Part shown: positions 1-8,407 of the stretch, one piece after another
Layout: each line of letters begins with the position of its first letter
Position numbering within the stretch: the first letter of the stretch is position 1
From: Burkholderiaceae bacterium
GTDB taxonomy: Bacteria; Pseudomonadota; Gammaproteobacteria; Burkholderiales; Burkholderiaceae
DNA length: 25,185 nucleotides
Assembly (NCBI GenBank): GCA_947380285.1
Contig: CANCQD010000024.1
Coordinates: forward strand, 1-25,185
Reading direction: 5' to 3'
Translations under genes and position numbers: made by a program
The notes under the pieces: model-generated
The model's input: only the letters and a program-made list of their open reading frames with translations
What the model was told of the DNA's origin: nothing
The model's database searches: none

Positions 1-335
1 GGCTTGGATTCATGCAAAACGAAACCACGTTCAATTTGAACAGGGCCCCCAAAATACACCGGCTGATCTAGCAAAGGGGCAATTTCTAATTTGAGATCAA
101 TTTTGTCAAAAAGAGTACTCAAATTTACCTCTGTTGGCCTATTAACCACCAGACCCATTGCGCCTCTCTCAGTATGCTCAAAAAGATAGATTACTGATCC
201 AGCAAAGTTGGGGTCGACCATACCAGGCATCGCAATTAAAAACTGATTGGCTAGATGGTCTGCAGAAAAAGAAATTGATGACTCCGGCATAGAGACTAAG
301 CCTGAAGCAGTGGGTGCTTTTTTAGCGGAAGTCAT
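1..335 (-). CDS. yqgE: YqgE/AlgH family protein, C-terminus outside the window
   Basis: Partial gene: the N-terminal 111 or so residues are present and the rest lies left of base 1. Translating from the ATG at 335 gives residues with LIAMPGMVDPNFAGSVIYL, EHTERGAMGLVVNRP and PVYFGGPVQIERGFVLH, which are the hallmark segments of the YqgE (AlgH, UPF0301) family. The biochemical role of this family is not settled. The ATG five bases further upstream hits a stop at once; an internal ATG at residue 16 (MPESS) is a possible alternative start. It begins 21 bases after the YdcF-like gene on the same strand, so the two are probably co-transcribed. In relatives yqgE is usually followed by ruvX (yqgF) and pyr genes, which would lie outside the window. 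Confidence 0.93.
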   Translation of the reverse strand, partial: MTSAKKAPTASGLVSMPESSISFSADHLANQFLIAMPGMVDPNFAGSVIYLFEHTERGAMGLVVNRPTEVNLSTLFDKIDLKLEIAPLLDQPVYFGGPVQIERGFVLHESK

Positions 336-356
336 GGCATCTATTTTACAGAATAT

Positions 357-1166
357 CTAGATTTTTCCGGTAACCCAGTAAGCAAAAAGTCCAACTATTT
401 CATGAATCAGGATGTTCCAGTTATAGGCTCCATCCACCAAGTCAAACATTGTCCACTGGAGGCTATAAGCCGTTTGATAATCTACTGGCACAGGAATCAC
501 ATACAAACCTTGTTTTTGGAAAATCTTGGTTGAACGGTACATATGGCTAGCAGAGGTAATTAGGAGCCATGGCTTTTGTTGCCCTGCATCCGTTTTTAGA
601 CCAAACTCCTCCATCATCGGCTTCATATAGAGGACATTTTCATAGGTATTACGAGACTGTTTTTCGTAATGTGCGTTTTGCTCGCTTAAGCCCTGCTCTT
701 GGATCAGCTGCTTAAAGGCATCCGCCTCTGAAACGCCCTTAGGATTGATGCGTCCTGAGTAGCCGCTAAATATGAACGCTACATTTGGATTCTTCCGTAT
801 CAGCTCAAATGCTTTGGTAACTCTTTCAGCGGATGAATAGATCGGAATCTCTCCACGATCAACGGCAATTTCTCCGCCATCAATGGCGCCACCCAAAATA
901 ATGATTCCACCGATATCATTTTCGGATAACTTTGAAAGCGCTGTTTTCGGAACAGCATTCTCAAGCGCCCGAAGAAAAACTTCAGATGCTGGAAGCCAAC
1001 CCACCAGAGCAAGATCTACCAGAGCCAATACTAAAAACCGCTTACAAAGATGAGGTTTTCGCAAAGACAAAAAAAGTAGCGCCATCAGAACAAAGATGGG
1101 CACCCAATTAAGTGGCTCAATACAAAATTGCACCGCTTTAGAGAGAATAAAAAAGATCGTATCCAT
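357..1166 (-). CDS. YdcF/SanA/ElyC family membrane protein (DUF218)
   Basis: 269 residues. Two hydrophobic segments lie at the N-terminus (about residues 17-35 and 42-60), followed by a soluble DUF218 domain. Visible family features are GGIIILGGAIDGGE near residue 86, a conserved NTYENVLY, and LLITSASHMYRS near the C-terminal third. Family members such as E. coli SanA, ElyC and YdcF are envelope proteins; ElyC and SanA affect envelope integrity, but no enzymatic reaction is firmly assigned, so I give no gene symbol. The gene is divergent from phr with 76 bases between the starts and is followed 21 bases later by yqgE. No clear Shine-Dalgarno precedes the ATG; a -10-like TAAGAT lies 11 bases upstream. 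Confidence 0.88.
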   Translation of the reverse strand: MDTIFFILSKAVQFCIEPLNWVPIFVLMALLFLSLRKPHLCKRFLVLALVDLALVGWLPASEVFLRALENAVPKTALSKLSENDIGGIIILGGAIDGGEIAVDRGEIPIYSSAERVTKAFELIRKNPNVAFIFSGYSGRINPKGVSEADAFKQLIQEQGLSEQNAHYEKQSRNTYENVLYMKPMMEEFGLKTDAGQQKPWLLITSASHMYRSTKIFQKQGLYVIPVPVDYQTAYSLQWTMFDLVDGAYNWNILIHEIVGLFAYWVTGKI

Positions 1167-1229
1167 GATTCTTTAGGATCTTACCCTGTCTAACCCATGC
1201 AGCCGCCTGCATTTACCTGAAATAAGCCC

Positions 1230-1242
1230 TAATATAGGGGCT
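1230..1242 (+). promoter_or_regulatory. Candidate -10 box just before the phr ATG
   Basis: TAATAT (1230-1235) ends 7 bases before the phr ATG, about where transcription would begin at or next to the start codon. No convincing -35 hexamer lies 16-18 bases upstream. The box sits within an imperfect dyad (AGCCC at 1225-1229, GGGCT at 1238-1242). This is inference from position and composition only. Confidence 0.3.
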
Positions 1243-2715
1243 ATGCAAAAAGCTCTTGTTTGGCTCCGACGTGACCTCCGTCTATATGACAATGCTGCCC
1301 TCCACCACGCCCTCAAGGAGAGTAAGCAGATATGGCTTGCCTTTATCTTTGATACCGATATCCTCAATCCCCTGCTGAAGGGTGAATTAAATGCCAAAGG
1401 ATTCAAACCGGATCGTCGTGTTGACTTCATTTGGCAGGGCCTGAAGCAAATAGATGATGAGCTCCGCAAACAGGGGGGTGGACTCATTGTTCGCTTCGGC
1501 AAGCCTACTGAGTGCATTCCCGTAATTGCTAAAGAATTGGGTGTTGAAACTGTTTTTACCAATCATGATTACGAGCCTGCAGCGATAGCAAGAGATGAAA
1601 TCGTTAAGGCATCCTTGGAAAAACTGGAAATACATTTTGAGAGCTTCAAAGATCAAGTGATTTTTGAGAAAAAAGAAATTCTGACCAACTCTAATACTGT
1701 CTTTTCTATCTTTACGCCGTACAAAAATAATTGGCTTAAAACTCTTCAAGAAAAAGATCTCGCTGCGTATGAGTGCAATCCAAAGTCTGGACAGCTTGCT
1801 CCAATTCCTAAAAAATTAGATCAATCATTTCCCCCTCTTGAATCCATGGGCTTTTGCGCCACAGGTATTGAAAGCTACCTCCCACCTGGCTCTGAAGGTG
1901 GTCAAGCCTTTTTAGAAGACTTCTTACCGCGCATTGATCAATACCAAATTGGTAGAGACTTTCCCGCAATCAAGGGAGTAAGTTATCTATCGACGCACTT
2001 ACGCTTTGGCATGCTGTCTATCAGAGGTTTGGTGCGCGAGGCCCATCGACGAATGCTAGCAGGAAGTATGGGTGCAACCATTTGGTTAAGTGAATTGATA
2101 TGGCGTGATTTTTATTTCATGATTCTTGCTAATCATCCGCGCCTTGCAAAGGGTGCATCTTTTAAACCGGACTATGAAAATATCGTTTGGGAATCTGGTC
2201 CAAAAGCAAAGAAACTATTTTCCGCTTGGTGTGAAGGTAAGACTGGCTACCCGCTAGTTGATGCAGCAATGCATCAACTCAATCAAAGTGGCTACATGCA
2301 TAATCGTTTACGTATGGTAGTAGCAAGTTTTTTAACAAAAGATTTAGGTATAGATTGGCGCTGGGGTGAAGCCTATTTTGCCGAACATCTGAATGACTTT
2401 GAGCTTTCTTCGAATAACGGCGGCTGGCAATGGGCCTCCTCATCGGGTTGTGATGCTCAGCCTTATTTCCGGATCTTTAACCCCATCACCCAGTCAGAAA
2501 AGTTTGATCCAGAAGGCAAGTTCATCAAACGCTATCTGCCACAACTGGAAAAACTCTCCAAGAAAACCGTTCACGCCCCATGGAAAGCCGGCCATATAGA
2601 GCTAGAGGCAGCTGGTATCAGCCTTGGAAGAGATTACCCTCTGCCAGTAGTTGATCATGACGAGGCACGTAAGAAGACTTTAGTGCGCTATAGCGTTGTG
2701 AAAAAAATCACTTAG
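1243..2715 (+). CDS. phr: Deoxyribodipyrimidine photolyase (class I CPD photolyase type)
   Basis: 490 residues. This flavoenzyme uses blue light to split cyclobutane pyrimidine dimers in DNA. The N-terminal alpha/beta photolyase domain opens with ALVWLRRDLRLYDN. The C-terminal FAD-binding helical domain contains GYPLVDAAMHQLNQSGYMHN, then RLRMVVASFLTKDL, and the signature NNGGWQWASSSGCDAQPYF followed by RIFNP. These match E. coli PhrB closely in spacing; the WQW and upstream Trp residues fit the electron-transfer chain. A cryptochrome cannot be fully excluded, but the sequence reads as a typical bacterial photolyase. The start is fixed by the family N-terminus. The only G-rich stretch (AGGGG) ends 2 bases before the ATG, too close for a normal ribosome binding site. 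apaH follows 39 bases downstream. Confidence 0.95.
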   Translation: MQKALVWLRRDLRLYDNAALHHALKESKQIWLAFIFDTDILNPLLKGELNAKGFKPDRRVDFIWQGLKQIDDELRKQGGGLIVRFGKPTECIPVIAKELGVETVFTNHDYEPAAIARDEIVKASLEKLEIHFESFKDQVIFEKKEILTNSNTVFSIFTPYKNNWLKTLQEKDLAAYECNPKSGQLAPIPKKLDQSFPPLESMGFCATGIESYLPPGSEGGQAFLEDFLPRIDQYQIGRDFPAIKGVSYLSTHLRFGMLSIRGLVREAHRRMLAGSMGATIWLSELIWRDFYFMILANHPRLAKGASFKPDYENIVWESGPKAKKLFSAWCEGKTGYPLVDAAMHQLNQSGYMHNRLRMVVASFLTKDLGIDWRWGEAYFAEHLNDFELSSNNGGWQWASSSGCDAQPYFRIFNPITQSEKFDPEGKFIKRYLPQLEKLSKKTVHAPWKAGHIELEAAGISLGRDYPLPVVDHDEARKKTLVRYSVVKKIT

Positions 2716-2743
2716 CACTAGCTATATCCCCTGATTTCCGCTT

Positions 2744-2754
2744 TAAGATGAGCT
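2744..2754 (+). promoter_or_regulatory. Candidate -10 box just before the apaH ATG
   Basis: TAAGAT (2744-2749) ends 5 bases before the apaH ATG, so a transcript from it would start at or near the A of the start codon. No recognisable -35 box stands at normal spacing and no Shine-Dalgarno is present. Tentative. Confidence 0.27.
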
Positions 2755-3594
2755 ATGAGCAAGATCTATGCTGTAGGTGATGTCCAAGGCTGCGCACCTT
2801 CATTAAAAGCCTTAGTCAAAAAACTCCCACCGAAATCCAAAATGATTTTTCTGGGAGACTTAGTCAATCGTGGACCTGACTCATTAGGCGCATTAAGACA
2901 TTTAAAAACTTTGCAAGAGTCTGGACGCGCTGAGTGCATCTTAGGTAATCATGACTTGCACCTTCTGGCGATTGACGCCGGTCTTCGAAAAACAAAAGGG
3001 CTTGATACCGTTACACCCATCTTAAATGCTCCTGATCGTACAGAACTCATTGACTGGATTCGAAAACGTCCCATGGCACTCAGCAATGGTAAGGTGCTTA
3101 CTATTCATGCAGGAGTACTACCGCAATGGGATCTACAACAAACTATTGAATGCGCTCAAGAGGTAGAGAAGGCATTGCGCGGTAAATCTTACAAAACCTT
3201 TTTAGCCAATATGTATGGTGATACTCCCACTAAATGGAGCAACTCCTTAAAAGGACATGAGCGCTTACGAGTGATTACTAATGCATTAACCAGAATGCGT
3301 TTTTGTAGCCCTACTGGGCAAATGGAGTTTGAAAGCAAAGAAGGTTTAGAGGATGGCCCTAAGGGTTATACCCCTTGGTTTATGGCGCCCAATCGAAAAA
3401 CGGCCGACACCTTGATTTACTTTGGGCATTGGTCCACATTAGGTTTGCTGCGCAAACACAATGTCATTGGCCTAGATACTGGCTGTGTTTGGGGCGGAAA
3501 ACTCACTGCCCTTGAAATCGCAGGCTCCAATAAAGACAGTAAAAAATTAGAAATCATCCAAGCAGATGGTTATGATCATCCGCTACGCATGTAA
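2755..3594 (+). CDS. apaH: Symmetrical bis(5'-nucleosyl)-tetraphosphatase
   Basis: 279 residues, essentially the length of E. coli ApaH (280). The enzyme hydrolyses Ap4A to two ADP and so clears dinucleoside polyphosphate alarmones; in E. coli ApaH also removes Np4 caps from RNA. The metallophosphatase motifs are in order: GDVQG (8-12), GDLVNRGPDS (34-43), GNHD (64-67), a later TIHAG, and a C-terminal FGHWS. It follows phr by 39 bases on the same strand but has its own -10-like box. It converges with hemL (16 bases between stops) and I see no terminator hairpin in that gap. No Shine-Dalgarno precedes the ATG. The start is supported by the family N-terminus. Confidence 0.96.
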   Translation: MSKIYAVGDVQGCAPSLKALVKKLPPKSKMIFLGDLVNRGPDSLGALRHLKTLQESGRAECILGNHDLHLLAIDAGLRKTKGLDTVTPILNAPDRTELIDWIRKRPMALSNGKVLTIHAGVLPQWDLQQTIECAQEVEKALRGKSYKTFLANMYGDTPTKWSNSLKGHERLRVITNALTRMRFCSPTGQMEFESKEGLEDGPKGYTPWFMAPNRKTADTLIYFGHWSTLGLLRKHNVIGLDTGCVWGGKLTALEIAGSNKDSKKLEIIQADGYDHPLRM

Positions 3595-3610
3595 AACAAA
3601 AATAGAGTTT

Positions 3611-4912
3611 TCAGAGCTTCTTAAATGAATTTTCTGCGGCAGTAATAATCTCATCAAGCACAGCGTTGTCATGTGCAATAGAGGTAAAGCCAGCTTCATA
3701 AGCAGACGGCGCCAAATACACGCCTTCATCCAACATCAAGTGGAAGAATTTCTTAAAAGCATCAATATTGGATTTAGTCACCGCTTCATATGAGGCTGGC
3801 ACCTGATCCGTAAAGTAAAACCCAAACATACCACCTACGCTATCTACGGAAAAAGGAATATTATTTTTATCAGCAGCTGCTTTTAAACCAGCCATGAGCT
3901 TTTCAGTCTGACCAGTTAAACACTCATAGAAACCCTCTCTAGAAATAATCTCCAGAGTTTTTAAGCCTGCAGCTACGGCAACCGGATTTCCAGAAAGAGT
4001 ACCGGCCTGATAAACATTTCCTTGGGGCGCAAGCTTAGACATGATTTCTTTCTTGCCGCCAAAAGCCGCCATTGGCATGCCACCGCCCATTACCTTACCC
4101 AAGCAAGTCAAATCAGGAGTAATTCCCTGCAAAGATTGAGCGCCACCTAAAGCCACTCTAAAGCCAGTCATGACTTCGTCATAGATCAATACGGCGCCAT
4201 ACTTACTGGTGAGAGATCTAATTGCCGCCAAAAACGCTTTAGATGGTTGAATCAAGTTCATATTACCGGCGATTGGTTCAATGATGACTGCAGCAATTTG
4301 ATCGCCCTGCTTTTTGAATACTTCTTCAATCGCAGCAACATCGTTGTAGGGTAATACCAAGGTATGCTTCACTAGATCCTGCGGAACGCCGCCGGAAGAT
4401 GGTGCATTTTGGGTGGAGTCAGCAAAAGTAAGTAAGCCTGAGCCCGCCTTGACTAACAAGCTATCAGCGTGACCGTGATAGCAGCCCTCAAACTTAATAA
4501 TCAAGTCACGACCAGTGTAACCACGCGCTAAACGCAAAGCGCTCATCGTCGCTTCTGTTCCACTAGATACCATGCGCACTTGTTCAACACTTGGTATGAG
4601 GGTACATATACGTTCAGCTAGCTCAATCTCGCCTTCGGTAGGAGCGCCATAACTAAAACTAGTCTCTGCAGCTTTCTGCACCGCAGCCACCACTTCTGGA
4701 TTTGCGTGGCCCACAATCATAGGCCCCCAAGACATAATCAAATCGATATAGCGCTGATCATTGGCATCCCAAAAATAAGGGCCCTTAGCTTTGGCAACAA
4801 AACGCGGCGTTCCACCCACTTGACGAAAAGCCCTCACTGGGGAGTTGACACCTCCAGGAATTGTTTTTTGTGCGCGCTCAAACAGTACTTCGTTTTGATT
4901 TACTTTTGCCAT
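3611..4912 (-). CDS. hemL: Glutamate-1-semialdehyde 2,1-aminomutase
   Basis: 433 residues. This PLP enzyme converts glutamate-1-semialdehyde to 5-aminolevulinate, the entry point of heme synthesis by the C5 route. It is a class III aminotransferase fold with [10 protein letters not shown] at the N-terminus, SSGTEA (117-122), GCYHGHADS (143-151), DEVMTGFR (245-252) and the PLP lysine K273 in [16 protein letters not shown]. The length and N-terminus match E. coli HemL well. It starts 12 bases after the rubredoxin stop, so translation is probably coupled to rubA; its own ribosome binding site is weak. It is the last gene of a long minus-strand run that also carries a HemJ-like gene. Confidence 0.97.
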   Translation of the reverse strand: MAKVNQNEVLFERAQKTIPGGVNSPVRAFRQVGGTPRFVAKAKGPYFWDANDQRYIDLIMSWGPMIVGHANPEVVAAVQKAAETSFSYGAPTEGEIELAERICTLIPSVEQVRMVSSGTEATMSALRLARGYTGRDLIIKFEGCYHGHADSLLVKAGSGLLTFADSTQNAPSSGGVPQDLVKHTLVLPYNDVAAIEEVFKKQGDQIAAVIIEPIAGNMNLIQPSKAFLAAIRSLTSKYGAVLIYDEVMTGFRVALGGAQSLQGITPDLTCLGKVMGGGMPMAAFGGKKEIMSKLAPQGNVYQAGTLSGNPVAVAAGLKTLEIISREGFYECLTGQTEKLMAGLKAAADKNNIPFSVDSVGGMFGFYFTDQVPASYEAVTKSNIDAFKKFFHLMLDEGVYLAPSAYEAGFTSIAHDNAVLDEIITAAENSFKKL

Positions 4913-4924
4913 AGTTATTTCTAA

Positions 4925-5095
4925 TTAAATTGCCATCATTTCAAAGTCTTCTTTACGAGCGCCGCACTCAGGACAAGTCCAGTTCATTGGCACATCTTTC
5001 CAAAGAGTTCCCGGTGCAATACCTTCATCCGGCAATCCAGCAGCTTCGTCATAAACCCAGCCACAGATTAAACACATGTAAGTTTTAAATTCCAT
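4925..5095 (-). CDS. rubA: Rubredoxin
   Basis: 56 residues from the ATG at 5095. Rubredoxin is a small soluble one-electron carrier with a single iron held by four cysteines. Both knuckles are present: CLICGW near residues 8-13 and CPECGA near 41-46, with the family segment VYDEAAGLPDEGIAPGT between them. I chose the ATG at 5095 over an in-frame GTG at 5110, because an AGGTGGAG ribosome binding site lies 9 bases before the ATG and that GTG is part of it. It is followed 12 bases later by hemL. In some relatives thiamine genes separate rubredoxin from hemL; here they are adjacent. The electron-transfer partner cannot be told from the sequence. Confidence 0.95.
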   Translation of the reverse strand: MEFKTYMCLICGWVYDEAAGLPDEGIAPGTLWKDVPMNWTCPECGARKEDFEMMAI

Positions 5096-5104
5096 TACTT
5101 TGAT

Positions 5105-5112
5105 CTCCACCT
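5105..5112 (-). promoter_or_regulatory. Strong ribosome binding site of rubA
   Basis: Read on the minus strand this is AGGTGGAG, 9 bases before the ATG at 5095. It decides the rubA start, because the alternative GTG start (5110-5108) lies inside it. It is among the strongest Shine-Dalgarno sequences in the window. Confidence 0.7.
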
Positions 5113-5141
5113 ATTGATTGCTTATCTCGGCTCATTCTTTT

Positions 5142-5171
5142 ATTTTAAGATTTTATGCTGATATTGGTCAG
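5142..5171 (-). promoter_or_regulatory. Candidate promoter for rubA-hemL
   Basis: On the minus strand CTGACC (5171-5166, overlapping the rlmL stop) is followed after 18 bases by TAAAAT (5147-5142). Its position in the 72-base gap before rubA suggests that rubA-hemL can be transcribed separately from the upstream run. Support is pattern match only. Confidence 0.35.
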
Positions 5172-6613
5172 CCTTGAGCTGGTCGCTTAACGTGCATCTC
5201 AAACTTAAATAAACGACACTCAAGAGGACCATTAAACAATGGGGTGCGCTTAGATTCTTTGATCCGCAGTTGGCCTGGGAGAGCCATATCCGCCGTAAGA
5301 ACAAAGATATTCCAGCCACCAAAATCATCTTTGAGATGTTGTCCAAATTGACGCAAAAATTCAACGAATTTTGGATCCTGCTCTTCCTGAGCCTGCAGCT
5401 TTTTCAACGACTCCCGACTAGAGCGCTTGGCGCTCTGACGCCCAGTCTCTAAATTGAGCTCAAAACGATTGTCTGGTTCCTCAACGTCATCATGGCGAAT
5501 CTCTTGATTAGATCGATCCTGACCACGCCCGCCCTTAATCACTAGTCGCTCGCCGTATGGTGGATTTAATAACATCACACCTTCGCTAATATTGCCCGGT
5601 GGCTTTGCAGCTAAAGCGTCGACCTGACGAACTACCGGTTGGTCTGGTAATTGAGCTCTTTGCCAGTTACTCTTAAACATCGATACCAATTTCTCATTAA
5701 TATCACCGCCAGAAATTTTTAAAGTGTCAACACTAGGATACTGCTTACGTTTTTCTAGTATCAGCGCAAGAGCAGCCTCTTTCAAACCCAACCAATGCTG
5801 ATGCTCAGCAGCCTCATTAAATGGCTTAAGTCGCTGAAATCCAAAACCATCTGCAGAAGTTACTAGAGGGCGATAAGCCAGACGACTTGGTTTAGCATCA
5901 TCGCCATACATGCCTGCACGAATGGCGCCAGGCGGAATAGATAAGGCCATTTGGGCAGCTTCAATTAAAAAGGTACCGCTACCACACATGGGATCAAATA
6001 AAGATTGGCCAGGTTTCCAAGCAGTGAATGACAAAATACCAGCAGCTAAATTCTCTTTTAAGGGTGCATCACCTTTTTCATCACGCCAGCCACGCTTGAA
6101 TAAAGCCTCACCAGAGGTATCCAAATAAATGGTTGCCTGGGTTGCTGTTAAATGTGCCTGTACTCGTACGTCCGGAAAAGCAGTATCGATACTAGGCCGA
6201 TCTCCTGTCACGTCACGTAAGCGATCAACAATTGCATCTTTAATTTTGAGAGTTGCAAAATTTAAACTCTTTAATGGAGAGCGATGTGCTGTCACATCAA
6301 CTCGTAAAGTTTGCTTAGAAGTAAACCACTCTTCCCACGCTAAACCACTAGCTAACTTATACAAATCCTCTTCTTGTCTATAGGACGCTTGTGCCATTTG
6401 TAATAACACTCGACTCGCAATACGCGAATGTAAATTCAATGCCATCGCTGCAGATAAGGGCGCAGCAAGGCCAACCCCACCTGTGGGGCTAGTCGGGGTT
6501 GAGTCTATTACCCAAGCACCTAAAGCCTTGCATTCTGGGCGTCCAGCAATCTCTGCTAGCTCCTGGGCAAGCGGCACTTCCAAACCGCCTGGACAAACAA
6601 CAAAAAATCTCAT
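5168..6613 (-). CDS. RlmL-type 23S rRNA (guanine-N2) methyltransferase, THUMP domain
   Basis: 481 residues. Related to the N-terminal half of E. coli RlmL, which makes m2G2445 in 23S rRNA with SAM; the RlmK half of the 702-residue E. coli protein is absent, so this is a stand-alone enzyme. N-terminus FFVVCPGGLEVPLAQEL and the following region to about residue 165 fit the ferredoxin-like plus THUMP part. SAM motif I is FDPMCGSGTFLIEAA (206-220) and the catalytic motif IV is LLNPPYGERL (348-357). A strongly charged stretch of about 55 residues (358-413) interrupts the catalytic domain before the conserved FGGWNIFVLT and NGPLECRLFKFEM. It follows the HemJ-like gene by 42 bases with no clear ribosome binding site. 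The exact target base is inferred from the family. Confidence 0.9.
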   Translation of the reverse strand: MRFFVVCPGGLEVPLAQELAEIAGRPECKALGAWVIDSTPTSPTGGVGLAAPLSAAMALNLHSRIASRVLLQMAQASYRQEEDLYKLASGLAWEEWFTSKQTLRVDVTAHRSPLKSLNFATLKIKDAIVDRLRDVTGDRPSIDTAFPDVRVQAHLTATQATIYLDTSGEALFKRGWRDEKGDAPLKENLAAGILSFTAWKPGQSLFDPMCGSGTFLIEAAQMALSIPPGAIRAGMYGDDAKPSRLAYRPLVTSADGFGFQRLKPFNEAAEHQHWLGLKEAALALILEKRKQYPSVDTLKISGGDINEKLVSMFKSNWQRAQLPDQPVVRQVDALAAKPPGNISEGVMLLNPPYGERLVIKGGRGQDRSNQEIRHDDVEEPDNRFELNLETGRQSAKRSSRESLKKLQAQEEQDPKFVEFLRQFGQHLKDDFGGWNIFVLTADMALPGQLRIKESKRTPLFNGPLECRLFKFEMHVKRPAQG

Positions 6614-6655
6614 GGGGCTAACAGTCTTAAAAGGATATTAAAAAAGGGTTGCTCT

Positions 6656-7081
6656 TTATGGCTTAAAGAGCACTAAGGCAACAATAATCACCAATAAGAT
6701 TACTGGGGCTTCATTAAACCAACGAAACCAAACACCAGATCGCGTATTCACACCAGAGCGGAATTTCTTCAGCAGATTTAAACAGGCATGGTGATAACCA
6801 ATCACCAGGATCACAAAAAATAATTTGGCGTACATCCAAATATCACCAGCACCAATGCCGAAGTAAAGCCAAAGCGTCAGACCCAACAAGACAGCCGGTA
6901 TTGCCAAGATGGTCATAAACCGAAAGAGGCGATCGGCCATACCTAGTAATCGAGCATAAGCCTGAGGATTTTTTTCTTCAGCCAAGTTCACAAAGATTCT
7001 AGGCAGGTAAAACAATCCAGCAAACCAGGAAGTAATCAATACGATGTGAAAAGTTTTGATCCAGAGGTAGGCGTTACTCAT
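6656..7081 (-). CDS. hemJ: HemJ-like integral membrane protein (CopD/UPF0093 family)
   Basis: 141 residues with four predicted membrane helices (about 6-30, 53-76, 82-103 and 123-140). HemJ oxidises protoporphyrinogen IX to protoporphyrin IX in bacteria that lack HemY or HemG. Conserved family features are visible: H12 in the first helix, WFAGLFYLPRIFV (19-31) with R28, K86 in WMYAKLFF, and the YHH near residue 96. The family is also annotated as CopD-like, so the function is inferred. Presence of hemL three genes downstream supports a role in heme synthesis. It starts 30 bases after proA and has no visible Shine-Dalgarno. Confidence 0.8.
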   Translation of the reverse strand: MSNAYLWIKTFHIVLITSWFAGLFYLPRIFVNLAEEKNPQAYARLLGMADRLFRFMTILAIPAVLLGLTLWLYFGIGAGDIWMYAKLFFVILVIGYHHACLNLLKKFRSGVNTRSGVWFRWFNEAPVILLVIIVALVLFKP

Positions 7082-7111
7082 ATTTATTGTGTGTAGTTTG
7101 TTCTATTGAAT

Positions 7112-8389
7112 TTAAGTACGGATCTCGCCATGACCCATAACGACATACTTCAAGGAGGTCAAACCATCGAGGCCGACAGGACCGCGGGCATGTAGCTTGT
7201 CATTAGAGATACCAATTTCTGCGCCAAGGCCATACTCAAAACCATCGGCAAAGCGCGTGCTGGCATTAACCATTACGCTAGCACTATCGACTTCACGCAA
7301 GAAGCGATCAGCCTGCGACTTGCTATTAGTAATAATGGCATCAGTATGTTTGCTACCATACTGCTCAATATGATTCATAGCCTCATCGATATTGGCCACG
7401 GTCTTAATAGACAAAATTGGTGCCAGGTACTCAGTTTGCCAATCTTCTTCCTTAGCATCGACTAAATTCTGAAAGCCGCTGGCCTCTAGGGTCTTGCGAG
7501 TCACACTGTCAACTCGAAGTTCCACGCCTTTATCTTGATAAATCTTACAAAGGGTTGGCAATACCTTATTAGCAATCTCTTGATTTACCAACAAGGTCTC
7601 CATCGCATTACAAGGCGCATAGCGTTGAGTCTTGGCGTTATCACATACCTTCACAGCCATTGCAATATCAGCATCAGCATCAATATAGGTATGGCAGATG
7701 CCATCTAAATGTTTAATCATTGGAACACGGGCTTCAGCCATCAAACGCGCGATCAAGCTCTTACCTCCACGCGGCACGATGACATCAATATATTGGGTCA
7801 TCCTGATCATCTCGCCTACAGCGCTCCGATCCGTAGTGGTCACTACTTGCACGGCATCCTTAGGCAAGCCTGCAGTTGCTAAGCCCTCTTGAATAATCTG
7901 GGCCAACAAAGTATTTGAATCAATAGCCTCTGAACCGCCACGCAAAATTACTGTATTTCCAGACTTTAGGCACAAAGCGGCTGCATCAATAGTGACATTT
8001 GGCCGAGACTCATAAATGATGCCGATTACCCCAAGTGGCACACGCATCTGGCCAATTTCTATTCCGGAAGATTGCTTTTGCAAAGCAGAAATTTTTCCTA
8101 TTGGGTCATCCAGGGAAACAATTTGCTCCAACCCCAAAGCCATAGTTTCAATTGTTTTAGGCGTCATAGTTAGGCGATCAACAAAAGCAGCATCTTGTCC
8201 ATTCGCCATCGCGCGCTCAACATCAACCTGATTCACCTTCTGAATCTCAGTAGATTTTTGACGAACAACTTTAGCGATATGTAATAAGGCTTGATTCTTT
8301 TGCTCACTAGATGCGCGCGCCATCGCCCGCGATGCAGTCCGTGCTCGCTTCCCAATGTCTTGCATCATTTCATGAATAGATAAACTCAT
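7112..8389 (-). CDS. proA: Gamma-glutamyl phosphate reductase
   Basis: 425 residues. Reduces glutamyl-5-phosphate to glutamate-5-semialdehyde with NADPH, the second step of proline synthesis. An aldehyde-dehydrogenase-type fold with [17 protein letters not shown] (117-133), LRGGSEA (149-155), VPRGGKSLI (205-213) and the catalytic cysteine C260 in [14 protein letters not shown]. The C-terminal [14 protein letters not shown] is the conserved ProA ending. Length is normal for the family (E. coli 417). It begins 18 bases after holA, with a purine-rich AGAGAG as a likely ribosome binding site. proB is not in the window. Confidence 0.97.
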   Translation of the reverse strand: MSLSIHEMMQDIGKRARTASRAMARASSEQKNQALLHIAKVVRQKSTEIQKVNQVDVERAMANGQDAAFVDRLTMTPKTIETMALGLEQIVSLDDPIGKISALQKQSSGIEIGQMRVPLGVIGIIYESRPNVTIDAAALCLKSGNTVILRGGSEAIDSNTLLAQIIQEGLATAGLPKDAVQVVTTTDRSAVGEMIRMTQYIDVIVPRGGKSLIARLMAEARVPMIKHLDGICHTYIDADADIAMAVKVCDNAKTQRYAPCNAMETLLVNQEIANKVLPTLCKIYQDKGVELRVDSVTRKTLEASGFQNLVDAKEEDWQTEYLAPILSIKTVANIDEAMNHIEQYGSKHTDAIITNSKSQADRFLREVDSASVMVNASTRFADGFEYGLGAEIGISNDKLHARGPVGLDGLTSLKYVVMGHGEIRT

Positions 8390-8407
8390 TTTTAACTCTC
8401 TTATTTC

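Noticed and set aside
1387..1749. Minus-strand open frames inside phr
   Set aside because: Shadows of the photolyase frame with no recognisable domain or ribosome binding site.
5096..5110. GTG start for rubredoxin five residues upstream
   Set aside because: The GTG is part of the AGGTGGAG ribosome binding site of the ATG at 5095.
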